DNA of 5,492 nt from Candidatus Woesearchaeota archaeon UBA153 (GTDB lineage: Archaea > Nanobdellota > Nanobdellia > Woesearchaeales > UBA525), in the NCBI GenBank assembly GCA_002503705.1, contig DASH01000071.1:1-5492 (forward strand), in the 5' to 3' direction. The notes beneath the pieces are model-generated. The model had not been told where the DNA came from and made no database searches. It saw only the letters and a list, made by a program, of their open reading frames with translations. Both the position numbers and the translations under genes were made by a program. Position 1 is the stretch's first letter; each line of letters begins with the position of its first letter. Shown one piece after another: positions 1 through 4,284 of the stretch.

Positions 1-309
1 GTCCGCGAAGCGGTAGTCGGTCTCCGGCGTGAGGGGCGGTGTCGCTTCGTAGACGAGGTGTCGCCGTCCTTGGTCGTCGAGGAGGAGGACGCGGACGAAC
101 CCGTCGTCCGCCGCGAAGGAGACGTTGCCGGTGACGCTGAGCGCCGTGACGCTCTTCTGTGGGAGCTCTCGCTGCGCGTCTCTCGTGTAGCGCTCGTGCA
201 CCGCCGTCCCCGTTTCCCGGTTTGGCTGTTCTTTCGCGAACGAGGGGCTCGCGAGGAGCGCGAGGAGCGTCGTTCCGGCGAGCAACCGACGAACGATATT
301 TGTAACCAT
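1..309 (-). CDS. Secreted protein of unknown function, N-terminal part (cut by window edge)
   Basis: Reading the minus strand from the ATG at 309 gives 103 codons with no stop before the window ends, so only the N-terminal part is visible. It opens with a typical Sec signal peptide: a short basic n-region (MVTNIVRR), a hydrophobic core (LLAGTTLLALLAS, residues 9-21) and an A-type cleavage site after PSFA (about residue 25). The mature part begins hydrophilic, and from about residue 53 alternates like beta strands (SVTALSVTGNVSFAADDGFV, then RVLLLDD, then HLVYEA), suggesting an extracellular beta-rich domain. No catalytic motif or cysteine is visible. The start is supported by a TATA-like element centred about 25 nt upstream, as for a leaderless mRNA. 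The protein is probably exported across the cytoplasmic membrane. I do not recognise the family. The signal peptide is directly visible; the fold is inference. Confidence 0.82.
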   Translation of the reverse strand, partial: MVTNIVRRLLAGTTLLALLASPSFAKEQPNRETGTAVHERYTRDAQRELPQKSVTALSVTGNVSFAADDGFVRVLLLDDQGRRHLVYEATPPLTPETDYRFAD

Positions 310-330
310 TAACACGTGGTAGTCTTTCAG

Positions 331-337
331 TTTTTAA
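331..337 (-). promoter_or_regulatory. TATA box of the secreted-protein gene
   Basis: TTAAAAA on the minus strand, centred at 334, is 25 nt from the ATG at 309. It is preceded by a purine-rich stretch (AGAGAAAGG in minus-strand sense) in the position of a BRE. The spacing predicts transcription starting at or next to the start codon. Confidence 0.6.
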
Positions 338-366
338 GAACCTTTCTCTTTTTCTCTCCTGTGAAC

Positions 367-384
367 GTCGGCCTTTCGGCCGAC
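367..384. repeat. Perfect 7-bp hairpin in the divergent intergenic region
   Basis: GTCGGCC (367-373), loop TTTC, then GGCCGAC (378-384) form a perfect inverted repeat in the 264-bp gap between two divergent genes. A second small stem, CGGGC-TGAA-GCCCG, lies at 505-518. Neither is followed by a T-tract. The hairpin sits about 30 nt upstream of the minus-strand TATA box, so a regulator-binding palindrome or part of an unrecognised RNA are both possible. Apart from these stems and the two promoters I see nothing in this gap. Confidence 0.4.
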
Positions 385-544
385 ACACGCTGGCGCGGCC
401 CGGGTTTTCTCGTCAAAGCACGTCGTGATGCCCTCGTCCAGAAACCGCGTCGTTCCGTACGATTCGCACGTCGACGATGAATTCCTCGCCGCGCCAGCAC
501 GGGGCGGGCTGAAGCCCGGCTCGCACCGTCGGAAAACGCAAAGG

Positions 545-551
545 TTAAAAA
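545..551 (+). promoter_or_regulatory. TATA box of the 574-993 gene
   Basis: TTAAAAA centred at 548, 26 nt before the ATG at 574, in the context GGTTAAAAAGCC. No Shine-Dalgarno motif lies between it and the ATG, consistent with a leaderless transcript. Confidence 0.6.
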
Positions 552-573
552 GCCATGTTGGCGAGGCGCGTTT

Positions 574-993
574 ATGGCAGTCACTGACGCGTTCAGCGCG
601 CTGAAAGAGGTCCGCGTCGCCGTCGAACGGTTCAGCATCGGCGGGTTCTTCATGAAACGGGGCTGGGCGTTGAAGGACGGCGCCGGCAACCACGCGGTCA
701 TCACGACGCGGCAGCTCGAACGGCTCTGCAAAGAGGGCAAGGTGAAGCTGATGTTCGAGGAGAAGGCGTGGCAAGAGCTGTACTTGCACCATCGCGGCCA
801 GAAGACGAGCGAGGAGAAGCGGCTCGCCGACCTGAAAGCGAAAGAGGCCGCTGCGAAGGCCGAGCGGGAGCGGTTGGCGAAGGACGCCGAGCGGAAGAAG
901 AAAGAGCTCGAAGAGCTGCAACGCCAAGCGAAAGCGCGCGCGGAACGCGAAGAGAAACTACGCCAGCTACAGAAGAGATACGGGAAAGAGTAA
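574..993 (+). CDS. Small hypothetical protein with a charged coiled-coil C-terminus
   Basis: 139 residues. Residues 1-72 look globular and mixed alpha/beta (AVERFSIGGFFMKRGWALKD, then VITTRQLERLCKEGKVKLMF, then KAWQELYLHH). Residues about 77-135 are an uninterrupted run rich in K, E, R, A and Q with Leu/Ala at heptad-like spacing (RLADLKAKEAAAKAERERLA, then KKKELEELQRQAKARAEREE), typical of a coiled coil or a single charged alpha helix. There is no signal peptide, membrane segment or recognisable catalytic motif; the one cysteine (C52) has no partner. It is probably cytosolic, perhaps an adaptor or nucleic-acid/ribosome-associated protein, but that is a guess. The start is fixed by a TATA box 26 nt upstream. 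The stop lies only 13 nt from the stop of the convergent gene. I do not recognise the family. Confidence 0.85.
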   Translation: MAVTDAFSALKEVRVAVERFSIGGFFMKRGWALKDGAGNHAVITTRQLERLCKEGKVKLMFEEKAWQELYLHHRGQKTSEEKRLADLKAKEAAAKAERERLAKDAERKKKELEELQRQAKARAEREEKLRQLQKRYGKE

Positions 994-1007
994 AAACTGT
1001 TCTTTTT
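993..1007. terminator. Bidirectional T-tract terminator between convergent genes
   Basis: The gap between the two convergent stop codons carries TTTTT on the plus strand (1003-1007), directly after the plus-strand gene, and TTTTT on the minus strand (plus-strand A run 993-997), directly after the minus-strand gene. Archaeal transcription stops at U-rich tracts without needing a hairpin, so this short interval can end both transcripts. Each tract overlaps or abuts the opposite gene's stop codon. Confidence 0.55.
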
Positions 1008-1273
1008 CACTCGTACAATTTACCGAGGACACGCTGCGTGAGCCCTGCGTACGCTTCCAAGTCTTCAGGGTCGTGGAGCGCGGGGAGTGCGGTGTCGGGC
1101 AACCGCAGCGTCTTCGCCGCGCGCCGTCGCTGCTGCGCTTCGAGCACGTAGAGGCTCGCGATCTCGAATCCGTTCCGCGCAGGCGTCGCGTTCTCGAGGG
1201 AGACCTTGTCGCTGCGCGTTCGGTCGCGGAGCGCGTCGCCGTGCACGACTCCCTCTTGAAGGCAATACGTCAT
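1007..1273 (-). CDS. Small hypothetical protein (88 aa)
   Basis: 88 residues starting MTYCLQEGVVHGDALRDRTR and ending LEAYAGLTQRVLGKLYE. The open frame continues upstream to 1537 without a stop, but that part overlaps the HAD gene antiparallel-free in another frame and reads as low-complexity Arg/Gly sequence. I chose the ATG at 1273 because a good TATA box (TTTTATAC, 1295-1302) is centred 26 nt before it, the same leaderless geometry as the neighbours. The body seems mostly helical (GFEIASLYVLEAQQRRRAAK and PEDLEAYAGLTQRVLGKLYE). There is no signal peptide, membrane span or known motif; the protein is Arg-rich in the middle. It lies 32 nt downstream of the HAD gene on the same strand but with its own promoter, so it could be transcribed both alone and by read-through. 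I do not recognise the family. Confidence 0.72.
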   Translation of the reverse strand: MTYCLQEGVVHGDALRDRTRSDKVSLENATPARNGFEIASLYVLEAQQRRRAAKTLRLPDTALPALHDPEDLEAYAGLTQRVLGKLYE

Positions 1274-1294
1274 GACTTCGAGAATCGCCGAGGC

Positions 1295-1302
1295 GTATAA
1301 AA
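1295..1302 (-). promoter_or_regulatory. TATA box of the 1007-1273 gene
   Basis: TTTTATAC on the minus strand in the context AAGCTTTTATACG, centred 26 nt from the ATG at 1273. It sits in the 32-nt gap right after the HAD stop codon. It closely resembles AAGCTTATATACG used by the 2951 gene. Confidence 0.65.
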
Positions 1303-1305
1303 GCT

Positions 1306-1998
1306 TTACGGGAGGAGTTTCAGGATTGCGCGGAGGTCGTTCCCCTCGACGCGATGCGTCGCGATCTCGACGAGTTCCGGCGGCGCGTCGTTGAACGCGA
1401 TCGATGTTCCGACCGCCTTGAAGAGCTTGACGTCGTTCCGGCCGTCGCCGATGGCAATCGCGTCTTTCATCGCGCAGCCCGTCTCCTCGCAGAGGCGTTC
1501 CGCAATCGGGACTTTGTTGTCCGCCGCGACCGGCCACATCGTGTTCCCGTCGTCGTGGCGCGATTGGCCCGTGATGACGCCGTCTTTTACTTCTAACGTG
1601 TTGCCGACGCCGTGCACGATGCCCAGTTCAATCTTGGCCCTCGCGAGGAGCGCGTCCGGACCGCTCGTGATGACAGCAAGTTCGTACCCGCGGCGTCGGA
1701 GCGCTCCGACGGTCTCCTTCGCGCCGGGAAGGTACTTGACGTTCGCGACGAGGTCGAGGAACGGCTTCGCCGGTTTTCCCTTCCACAGATTGTGGATGAC
1801 GATGTCGACGAGCGTGTCGTAGTCCTTGTGCAGCCACTCCTCCGTCGCCTTCTTCCCTTCTTCCCACGTGCCGAGCGCCTTGTGCAGCTCGCGCCAGAAG
1901 TTCTCGTGCTCGAACAGCGTGCCGTCCATATCGAAGAGGACGAGGCGTTTGGCGCCAGTCTCGGGTTTCGTCGTTCGTTTCATCGTCCTCCTCGTCAT
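1306..1998 (-). CDS. HAD-superfamily phosphatase, SerB (phosphoserine phosphatase)-like
   Basis: 230 residues with all four HAD motifs in order: motif I DMDGT (D23 nucleophile, D25 acid/base), motif II VITSG (S112), motif III lysine in DNKVPIAERL (K162), and motif IV GDGRND (D185, D189) for Mg2+. The cap lies between motifs I and II (about residues 30-90). Length and the C-terminal DLRAILKLLP, like the end of archaeal SerB, point to the HAD-IB phosphoserine-phosphatase branch, a cytosolic Mg2+-dependent phosphomonoesterase. The cap is Trp- and Lys-rich and motif I reads DMDGTLFEHENFW rather than the DFDSTLxNxE style I recall for SerB, so the substrate may differ and I give no symbol. Start choice is open: Met1 (1998) follows GGGGGG, whereas Met6 (1983) follows GAGGAGG closely and may be the real start. 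Either keeps the whole HAD fold. Confidence 0.88.
   Translation of the reverse strand: MTRRTMKRTTKPETGAKRLVLFDMDGTLFEHENFWRELHKALGTWEEGKKATEEWLHKDYDTLVDIVIHNLWKGKPAKPFLDLVANVKYLPGAKETVGALRRRGYELAVITSGPDALLARAKIELGIVHGVGNTLEVKDGVITGQSRHDDGNTMWPVAADNKVPIAERLCEETGCAMKDAIAIGDGRNDVKLFKAVGTSIAFNDAPPELVEIATHRVEGNDLRAILKLLP
1987..1993 (-). promoter_or_regulatory. Possible Shine-Dalgarno site for the internal start of the HAD gene
   Basis: GAGGAGG on the minus strand, 3 nt before the ATG at 1983 (6 nt if only the first GAGG pairs). This is one of only two good SD motifs in the window and argues that the HAD protein may start at the sixth codon of the longest frame. The nearby GGATAAAG (2015-2022, minus) is about 35 nt from that ATG and would leave a leader just long enough to hold the SD. 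Confidence 0.35.
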
Positions 1999-2007
1999 CC
2001 CCCCCTG

Positions 2008-2044
2008 TCTTCGTCTTTATCCGTCGATCTTCGTCTTCATCCGT
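2008..2044. repeat. Two 17-bp direct repeats at a 20-bp period upstream of the HAD gene
   Basis: TCTTCGTCTTTATCCGT (2008-2024) and TCTTCGTCTTCATCCGT (2028-2044) differ at one base and start 20 bp apart, about two helical turns. They lie just upstream of the HAD start within its likely promoter; one copy contains the candidate ATAAAG element. Same-face spacing suits binding of a dimeric regulator, but expansion of a simple purine/pyrimidine tract is also possible. Confidence 0.5.
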
Positions 2045-2064
2045 TCCCGTTCTTGTTCGTTCGT

Positions 2065-2074
2065 CGTTATAACG
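2065..2074. promoter_or_regulatory. Palindromic TATA-like site CGTTATAACG in the HAD/dph2 divergent region
   Basis: CGTTATAACG is a perfect palindrome between the divergent HAD and dph2-like genes. As a minus-strand TATA box it would start transcription near 2043 and give the HAD mRNA a leader of about 45-60 nt; alternatively it is a protein-binding site. Functional assignment is tentative. Confidence 0.3.
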
Positions 2075-2125
2075 TTTTCGTCCGGAAGCCGGTTCTCGGA
2101 CGAGTTCTCGCCGAAAAAGGACTAG

Positions 2126-2134
2126 TTATAAAAA
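2126..2134 (+). promoter_or_regulatory. TATA box of the dph2-like gene
   Basis: TTATAAAAA centred at 2130, 27 nt before the ATG at 2157, with no SD motif between. This supports the 2157 start and a leaderless mRNA over the internal Met27 (2235). Confidence 0.68.
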
Positions 2135-2156
2135 CCGCGTCGCGTTTCAACAGCGT

Positions 2157-2903
2157 ATGCCGGTGAAGCGTGTCCAGAAGGCGTCGGGCGCCGCGAAGAG
2201 CCCCGGGTCGAAGCGGTCTCCCGCTCGGAGGCCGATGCGCGTCCATTTCGTCCCTGTACGTTATAAGAATAAGATTGTGCTGCCGGACGAGCTCTTGTCG
2301 AGACTCCCGTCCCGCGTCGCGCTCTTCACGACAATCCAATACCACGACCAACTCCCCGCGTGGAAACAGGCGCTCGAGGACGAAGGCAAGAAGGTGTTCC
2401 TCCTGCGCCCCGCGCACGCAGCGTTCGAAGGCCAGCTGCTCGGGTGCGGGATTGAGGCGTGGAACGCGGACGTTGACGCGTTCCTCTACGTGGGCGATGG
2501 GCTTTTTCATCCGACAGCGCTGCTCATGAAGAACTCGCTGCCGGTGTGGACGTTCGACCCGAAGAGCGGCACGATCGCGCAGCTCGATGAGGACGAGGTC
2601 TTCCGCGCGACGCGGCGGGAGAAGGGCGCGCTCCTCGCGTTCCATCGAGCGTCGAAAGTCGGCGTCCTCGTGACGACGAAGCCAGGCCAGCAACGGCTCG
2701 CGCTGAGCTTGAAACTCCGTGAGAAGTATCCGGACAAGGAGTTCTACTACTTCCTGTGCGACACGCTCGACTTCCAAGGGCTCGAGGATTACCCGTTCGT
2801 CGAGTGCTTCGTGAACACGATGTGCCCTCGCATCGGTTTGGACGATACTGTGCGCGCGCGGAAACCGATCATCGATATCGGCGCGCTCGGGTTCGAGTGG
2901 TGA
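2157..2903 (+). CDS. dph2: Short Dph2-family protein (diphthamide synthesis, 3-amino-3-carboxypropyl transferase), lacking domain 1
   Basis: 248 residues. Family hallmarks, in order: IQYHDQLPAWKQALEDEGKK (60-79), GQLLGCG (92-98, C97), YVGDGLFHPTALLM (111-124), LVTTKPGQQRLA (171-182) and FVNTMCPRIGLDD (218-230, C223). These match the second and third domains of archaeal Dph2, the [4Fe-4S] radical enzyme that moves the aminocarboxypropyl group of S-adenosylmethionine to a histidine of elongation factor 2. Archaeal Dph2 such as the Pyrococcus enzyme has about 340 residues and three domains, each supplying one cluster cysteine. Here the whole first domain, with its YGACD-type cysteine, is absent; a basic 26-residue tail (K, R, S, A, P) precedes the conserved part. 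The TATA box places the start at 2157, and no frame upstream restores domain 1, so this is not a simple truncation at the window edge. It may be a reduced lineage form or a partner subunit; C201 or C217 could be a third ligand. Family assignment is firm, activity uncertain. Confidence 0.85.
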   Translation: MPVKRVQKASGAAKSPGSKRSPARRPMRVHFVPVRYKNKIVLPDELLSRLPSRVALFTTIQYHDQLPAWKQALEDEGKKVFLLRPAHAAFEGQLLGCGIEAWNADVDAFLYVGDGLFHPTALLMKNSLPVWTFDPKSGTIAQLDEDEVFRATRREKGALLAFHRASKVGVLVTTKPGQQRLALSLKLREKYPDKEFYYFLCDTLDFQGLEDYPFVECFVNTMCPRIGLDDTVRARKPIIDIGALGFEW

Positions 2904-2920
2904 TATTCTCCTCGTAAAGC

Positions 2921-2927
2921 TTATATA
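2921..2927 (+). promoter_or_regulatory. TATA box of the small membrane-protein gene
   Basis: TTATATA in the context AAAGCTTATATACG, centred at 2924, 27 nt before the ATG at 2951. It lies in the 47-nt gap after the dph2-like stop, so the downstream gene has its own promoter even though the two genes are co-directional. Confidence 0.68.
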
Positions 2928-2950
2928 CGAGTCTATTTCTTAGTTATCGC

Positions 2951-3217
2951 ATGTACCCTGAGACCTTCACCAAGTTCTTCGTGTTCGTCTTCCTCGCGCT
3001 CGTCCTCGGCGTGATGGGCATGGAGGTCGCGACCGGCGGCTTGGTGTTGCCCTCCGGCGAGCTCACCGGCATGGTCTCCGCGAACCCGTACGACGCCGAA
3101 CCGATGATCGGGAGCGGTGAGCTGTCGTTCCTCTACCTCTTCCTCGGGCTTCTCGGGGGAGCGCTCCTCGCGGCGGTCGCGCTCCACATCTATTTCACCG
3201 AACGGCCGCAGGAGTAG
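2951..3217 (+). CDS. Small membrane protein with two transmembrane helices (88 aa)
   Basis: 88 residues with two clear hydrophobic spans: about residues 9-29 (FFVFVFLALVLGVMGMEVAT) and about 58-81 (LSFLYLFLGLLGGALLAAVA). They are separated by a roughly 28-residue loop with Gly, Pro and acidic residues (PSGELTG, then ANPYDAEPMIGSGE). Both ends are short: MYPETFTK before span 1 and YFTERPQE after span 2. The protein would be a helical hairpin in the cytoplasmic membrane. By the distribution of positive charge (K8 and R85) both ends are probably cytosolic and the acidic loop outside. There is no catalytic motif. The start is supported by a strong TATA box 27 nt upstream. Small two-span proteins like this are often subunits or regulators of larger membrane complexes, but nothing here names a partner. 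I do not recognise the family. Confidence 0.85.
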   Translation: MYPETFTKFFVFVFLALVLGVMGMEVATGGLVLPSGELTGMVSANPYDAEPMIGSGELSFLYLFLGLLGGALLAAVALHIYFTERPQE

Positions 3218-3340
3218 AGTCCGTCGTTGTTTCTCGCACCGCTTCTTGATGTTCTGCACCGCTGCCGTCCTGTTCGCGCCTGAGACGGTCGTCACTGGTC
3301 AGAGCGCAGGGTTCTGAACACCGTCGTCTGGCCCCCTCGG

Positions 3341-3374
3341 CACTTCCCTCGTTCATCCACTTCGCTCGTTCATC
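3341..3374. repeat. 17-bp tandem repeat (two copies) in a convergent intergenic region
   Basis: CACTTCCCTCGTTCATC (3341-3357) is followed at once by CACTTCGCTCGTTCATC (3358-3374), with one mismatch. The 234-bp gap 3218-3451 between two convergent stop codons also holds a perfect 6-bp hairpin, CGCTGT-TCG-ACAGCG (3412-3426). No T-tract, TATA box or convincing reading frame is visible there. Confidence 0.5.
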
Positions 3375-3411
3375 TGATGCGCGCTCACCCGATGGACGGT
3401 GGCGGCGCTCG

Positions 3412-3426
3412 CGCTGTTCGACAGCG
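3412..3426. terminator. Possible hairpin terminator downstream of the DUF4346-like gene
   Basis: CGCTGT, loop TCG, ACAGCG form a perfect 6-bp stem about 26 nt past the stop codon of the minus-strand gene. No U-run follows on either strand, so termination is only a possibility suggested by position. Confidence 0.25.
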
Positions 3427-3451
3427 TGACGGGGAATGAGGGCGGAACGTC

Positions 3452-4036
3452 TCACTTCTTCGAGAATTCCAATGGCTCGTCTTGGACGTACTCCAGCTTG
3501 AGCTTCAAGGCTGTTTCCGCTTTCATGAGCTCGTGGCCGAGGTAGGCGGCGTGCTGCAAGCTCGAGATCGTGGATTCTCGCACGAGGGTCTGCACGATGG
3601 CTTCCGCGTCCTTGCCGTAGACGTCCATGCGCGGCTTCTTGTCGTACCCGCACCAGCGGACGCCGATCTCCTTCTTTTCAGGGAAGATCTTGATGAGGAA
3701 GTAGCCGCGCGGGTCCGCGCGCCACTCGTTCTTCGACTCGTACGTCGCGTCGATACGCGGCACGTCAGGTTCGGCTCGCTTCACGCTCGCCGTCTTCTTG
3801 ACGAGTTCCGCTTCAGCGGTCTTCACTTTGGCGGGTTTGTGCTCTGCGGCGGTAATCTGGACGACGTGCGGTGCCGAGGCGATAGCTTCTGGCGCTTCCA
3901 GGATGACGTGGTCTTCTCCGCTCTTCGAAGGCCTCTTCGCGTTCACCTTCTTCTTCATCGCCTTTCTCGCCGTCTTCTTCATCGTCTTTCTCGCGGTTCT
4001 CTTTATCGTCTTCTTCGTTCGATTCTTGACCGCCAT
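3452..4036 (-). CDS. DUF4346-like protein with a Lys/Arg-rich repetitive N-terminal tail
   Basis: 194 residues in three parts. Residues 1-40 are a strongly basic tail holding three 8-residue repeats: RTKKTIKR (6-13), TARKTMKK (14-21) and TARKAMKK (22-29), like histone-H1-type or eukaryote-like basic tails. Residues 41-98 are a low-complexity linker (Ala, Glu, Lys, Val, Pro). Residues about 100-190 form a compact domain: EWRADPRGYFLIKIFPEKKE, then VRWCGYD, then VYGKDAEAIVQTLVRE, then ISSLQHAAYLGHELMKAETA and LEYVQDEPL. This pattern (DPxGYFLI, HAAYLGxELxKAExAL, YVQD) matches what I recall of DUF4346, a domain of unknown biochemical role seen in archaea and cyanobacteria. The tail suggests binding to nucleic acid or another polyanion; that is inference. 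A TATA box 28 nt upstream fixes the start at 4036 with no leader. The gene is transcribed away from the AT-rich island. Confidence 0.82.
   Translation of the reverse strand: MAVKNRTKKTIKRTARKTMKKTARKAMKKKVNAKRPSKSGEDHVILEAPEAIASAPHVVQITAAEHKPAKVKTAEAELVKKTASVKRAEPDVPRIDATYESKNEWRADPRGYFLIKIFPEKKEIGVRWCGYDKKPRMDVYGKDAEAIVQTLVRESTISSLQHAAYLGHELMKAETALKLKLEYVQDEPLEFSKK
3950..4021 (-). repeat. Three 24-bp in-frame tandem repeats coding the basic tail
   Basis: Three consecutive 24-bp units (3950-3973, 3974-3997, 3998-4021) encode the 8-residue units of the basic tail. The first two differ at two positions; the third, nearest the start codon, is more diverged. The DNA similarity includes silent positions, which points to expansion by duplication and not only to selection for basic residues. 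Confidence 0.7.
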
Positions 4037-4060
4037 CGTTTCAGGGCTTTGACGGCGAGG

Positions 4061-4067
4061 TTTTTAA
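4061..4067 (-). promoter_or_regulatory. TATA box of the DUF4346-like gene
   Basis: TTAAAAA on the minus strand in the context GGCTTAAAAACC, centred at 4064, 28 nt from the ATG at 4036; no SD motif in between. Confidence 0.62.
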
Positions 4068-4094
4068 GCCTTCTCCTTCGACGTGATTCTGCCG

Positions 4095-4262
4095 ACGAAA
4101 TAATTCTTTGCAATATGGTTCTTTATTTGGCACCCCTGATTTTATTTCCATATGGTTAGTTATTCAATTTCGGATTATTTATTTTCTATATTTTCACTAT
4201 TTCTTCTTCCGTCAGAAAAACTGGAAACCACGCCTCTCGCGCGACACACAAACCTTTATATA
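4095..4262. other. AT-rich intergenic island with a 15-nt direct repeat
   Basis: This stretch is strongly AT-rich while the flanking genes are GC-rich. It contains two copies of ATATGGTTNNTTATT (4113-4127 and 4150-4164, starting 37 bp apart) and repeated TTATTT runs. It ends in the strong TATA box before the candidate RNA. Reading frames crossing it give only Phe/Ile/Tyr-rich strings with non-ATG starts. It may be a promoter-upstream region, an easily melted element, or a scar of inserted DNA; I see no integrase site or flanking terminal repeats. Confidence 0.5.
4255..4262 (+). promoter_or_regulatory. Strong TATA box of the candidate structured RNA
   Basis: TTTATATA in the context AAACCTTTATATAC is the best TATA box in the window and has a purine-rich BRE-like stretch (CAAACC) before it. 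This style is typical of archaeal stable-RNA promoters. Initiation is predicted near 4285, where no start codon lies. A weaker ACTTTAAAAG follows at 4262-4271. Confidence 0.6.
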
Positions 4263-4284
4263 CTTTAAAAGATTCCCTCTCGAC

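Noticed and set aside
425..512. Possible C/D-box sRNA (GTGATGC near 425, CGATGA near 475, CTGA at 509).
   Set aside because: The C box is imperfect, the span (88 nt) is too long for archaeal C/D sRNAs, and no closing stem flanks it.
428..604. 58-codon plus-strand frame in the divergent gap, beginning MPSSRNRVVPYDSHVDDEF.
   Set aside because: No TATA box upstream. It runs across the promoter and start of the 574 gene, and its C-terminal part is basic and random-looking.
327..1010. Long minus-strand frames opposite the 574-993 gene.
   Set aside because: They mirror the GC-rich codon bias of the plus-strand gene, give Ser/Arg/Phe-rich sequence, and lack promoter spacing.
1274..1537. Upstream extension of the 88-residue minus-strand gene into the HAD gene.
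   Set aside because: The added 88 residues are Arg/Gly low-complexity from another frame of the HAD gene, and a TATA box sits exactly 26 nt before the 1273 ATG.
2067..2777. 236-codon minus-strand frame opposite the dph2-like gene.
   Set aside because: The plus strand shows clear family motifs; the antisense frame is Arg/Glu-rich and crosses the dph2 promoter.
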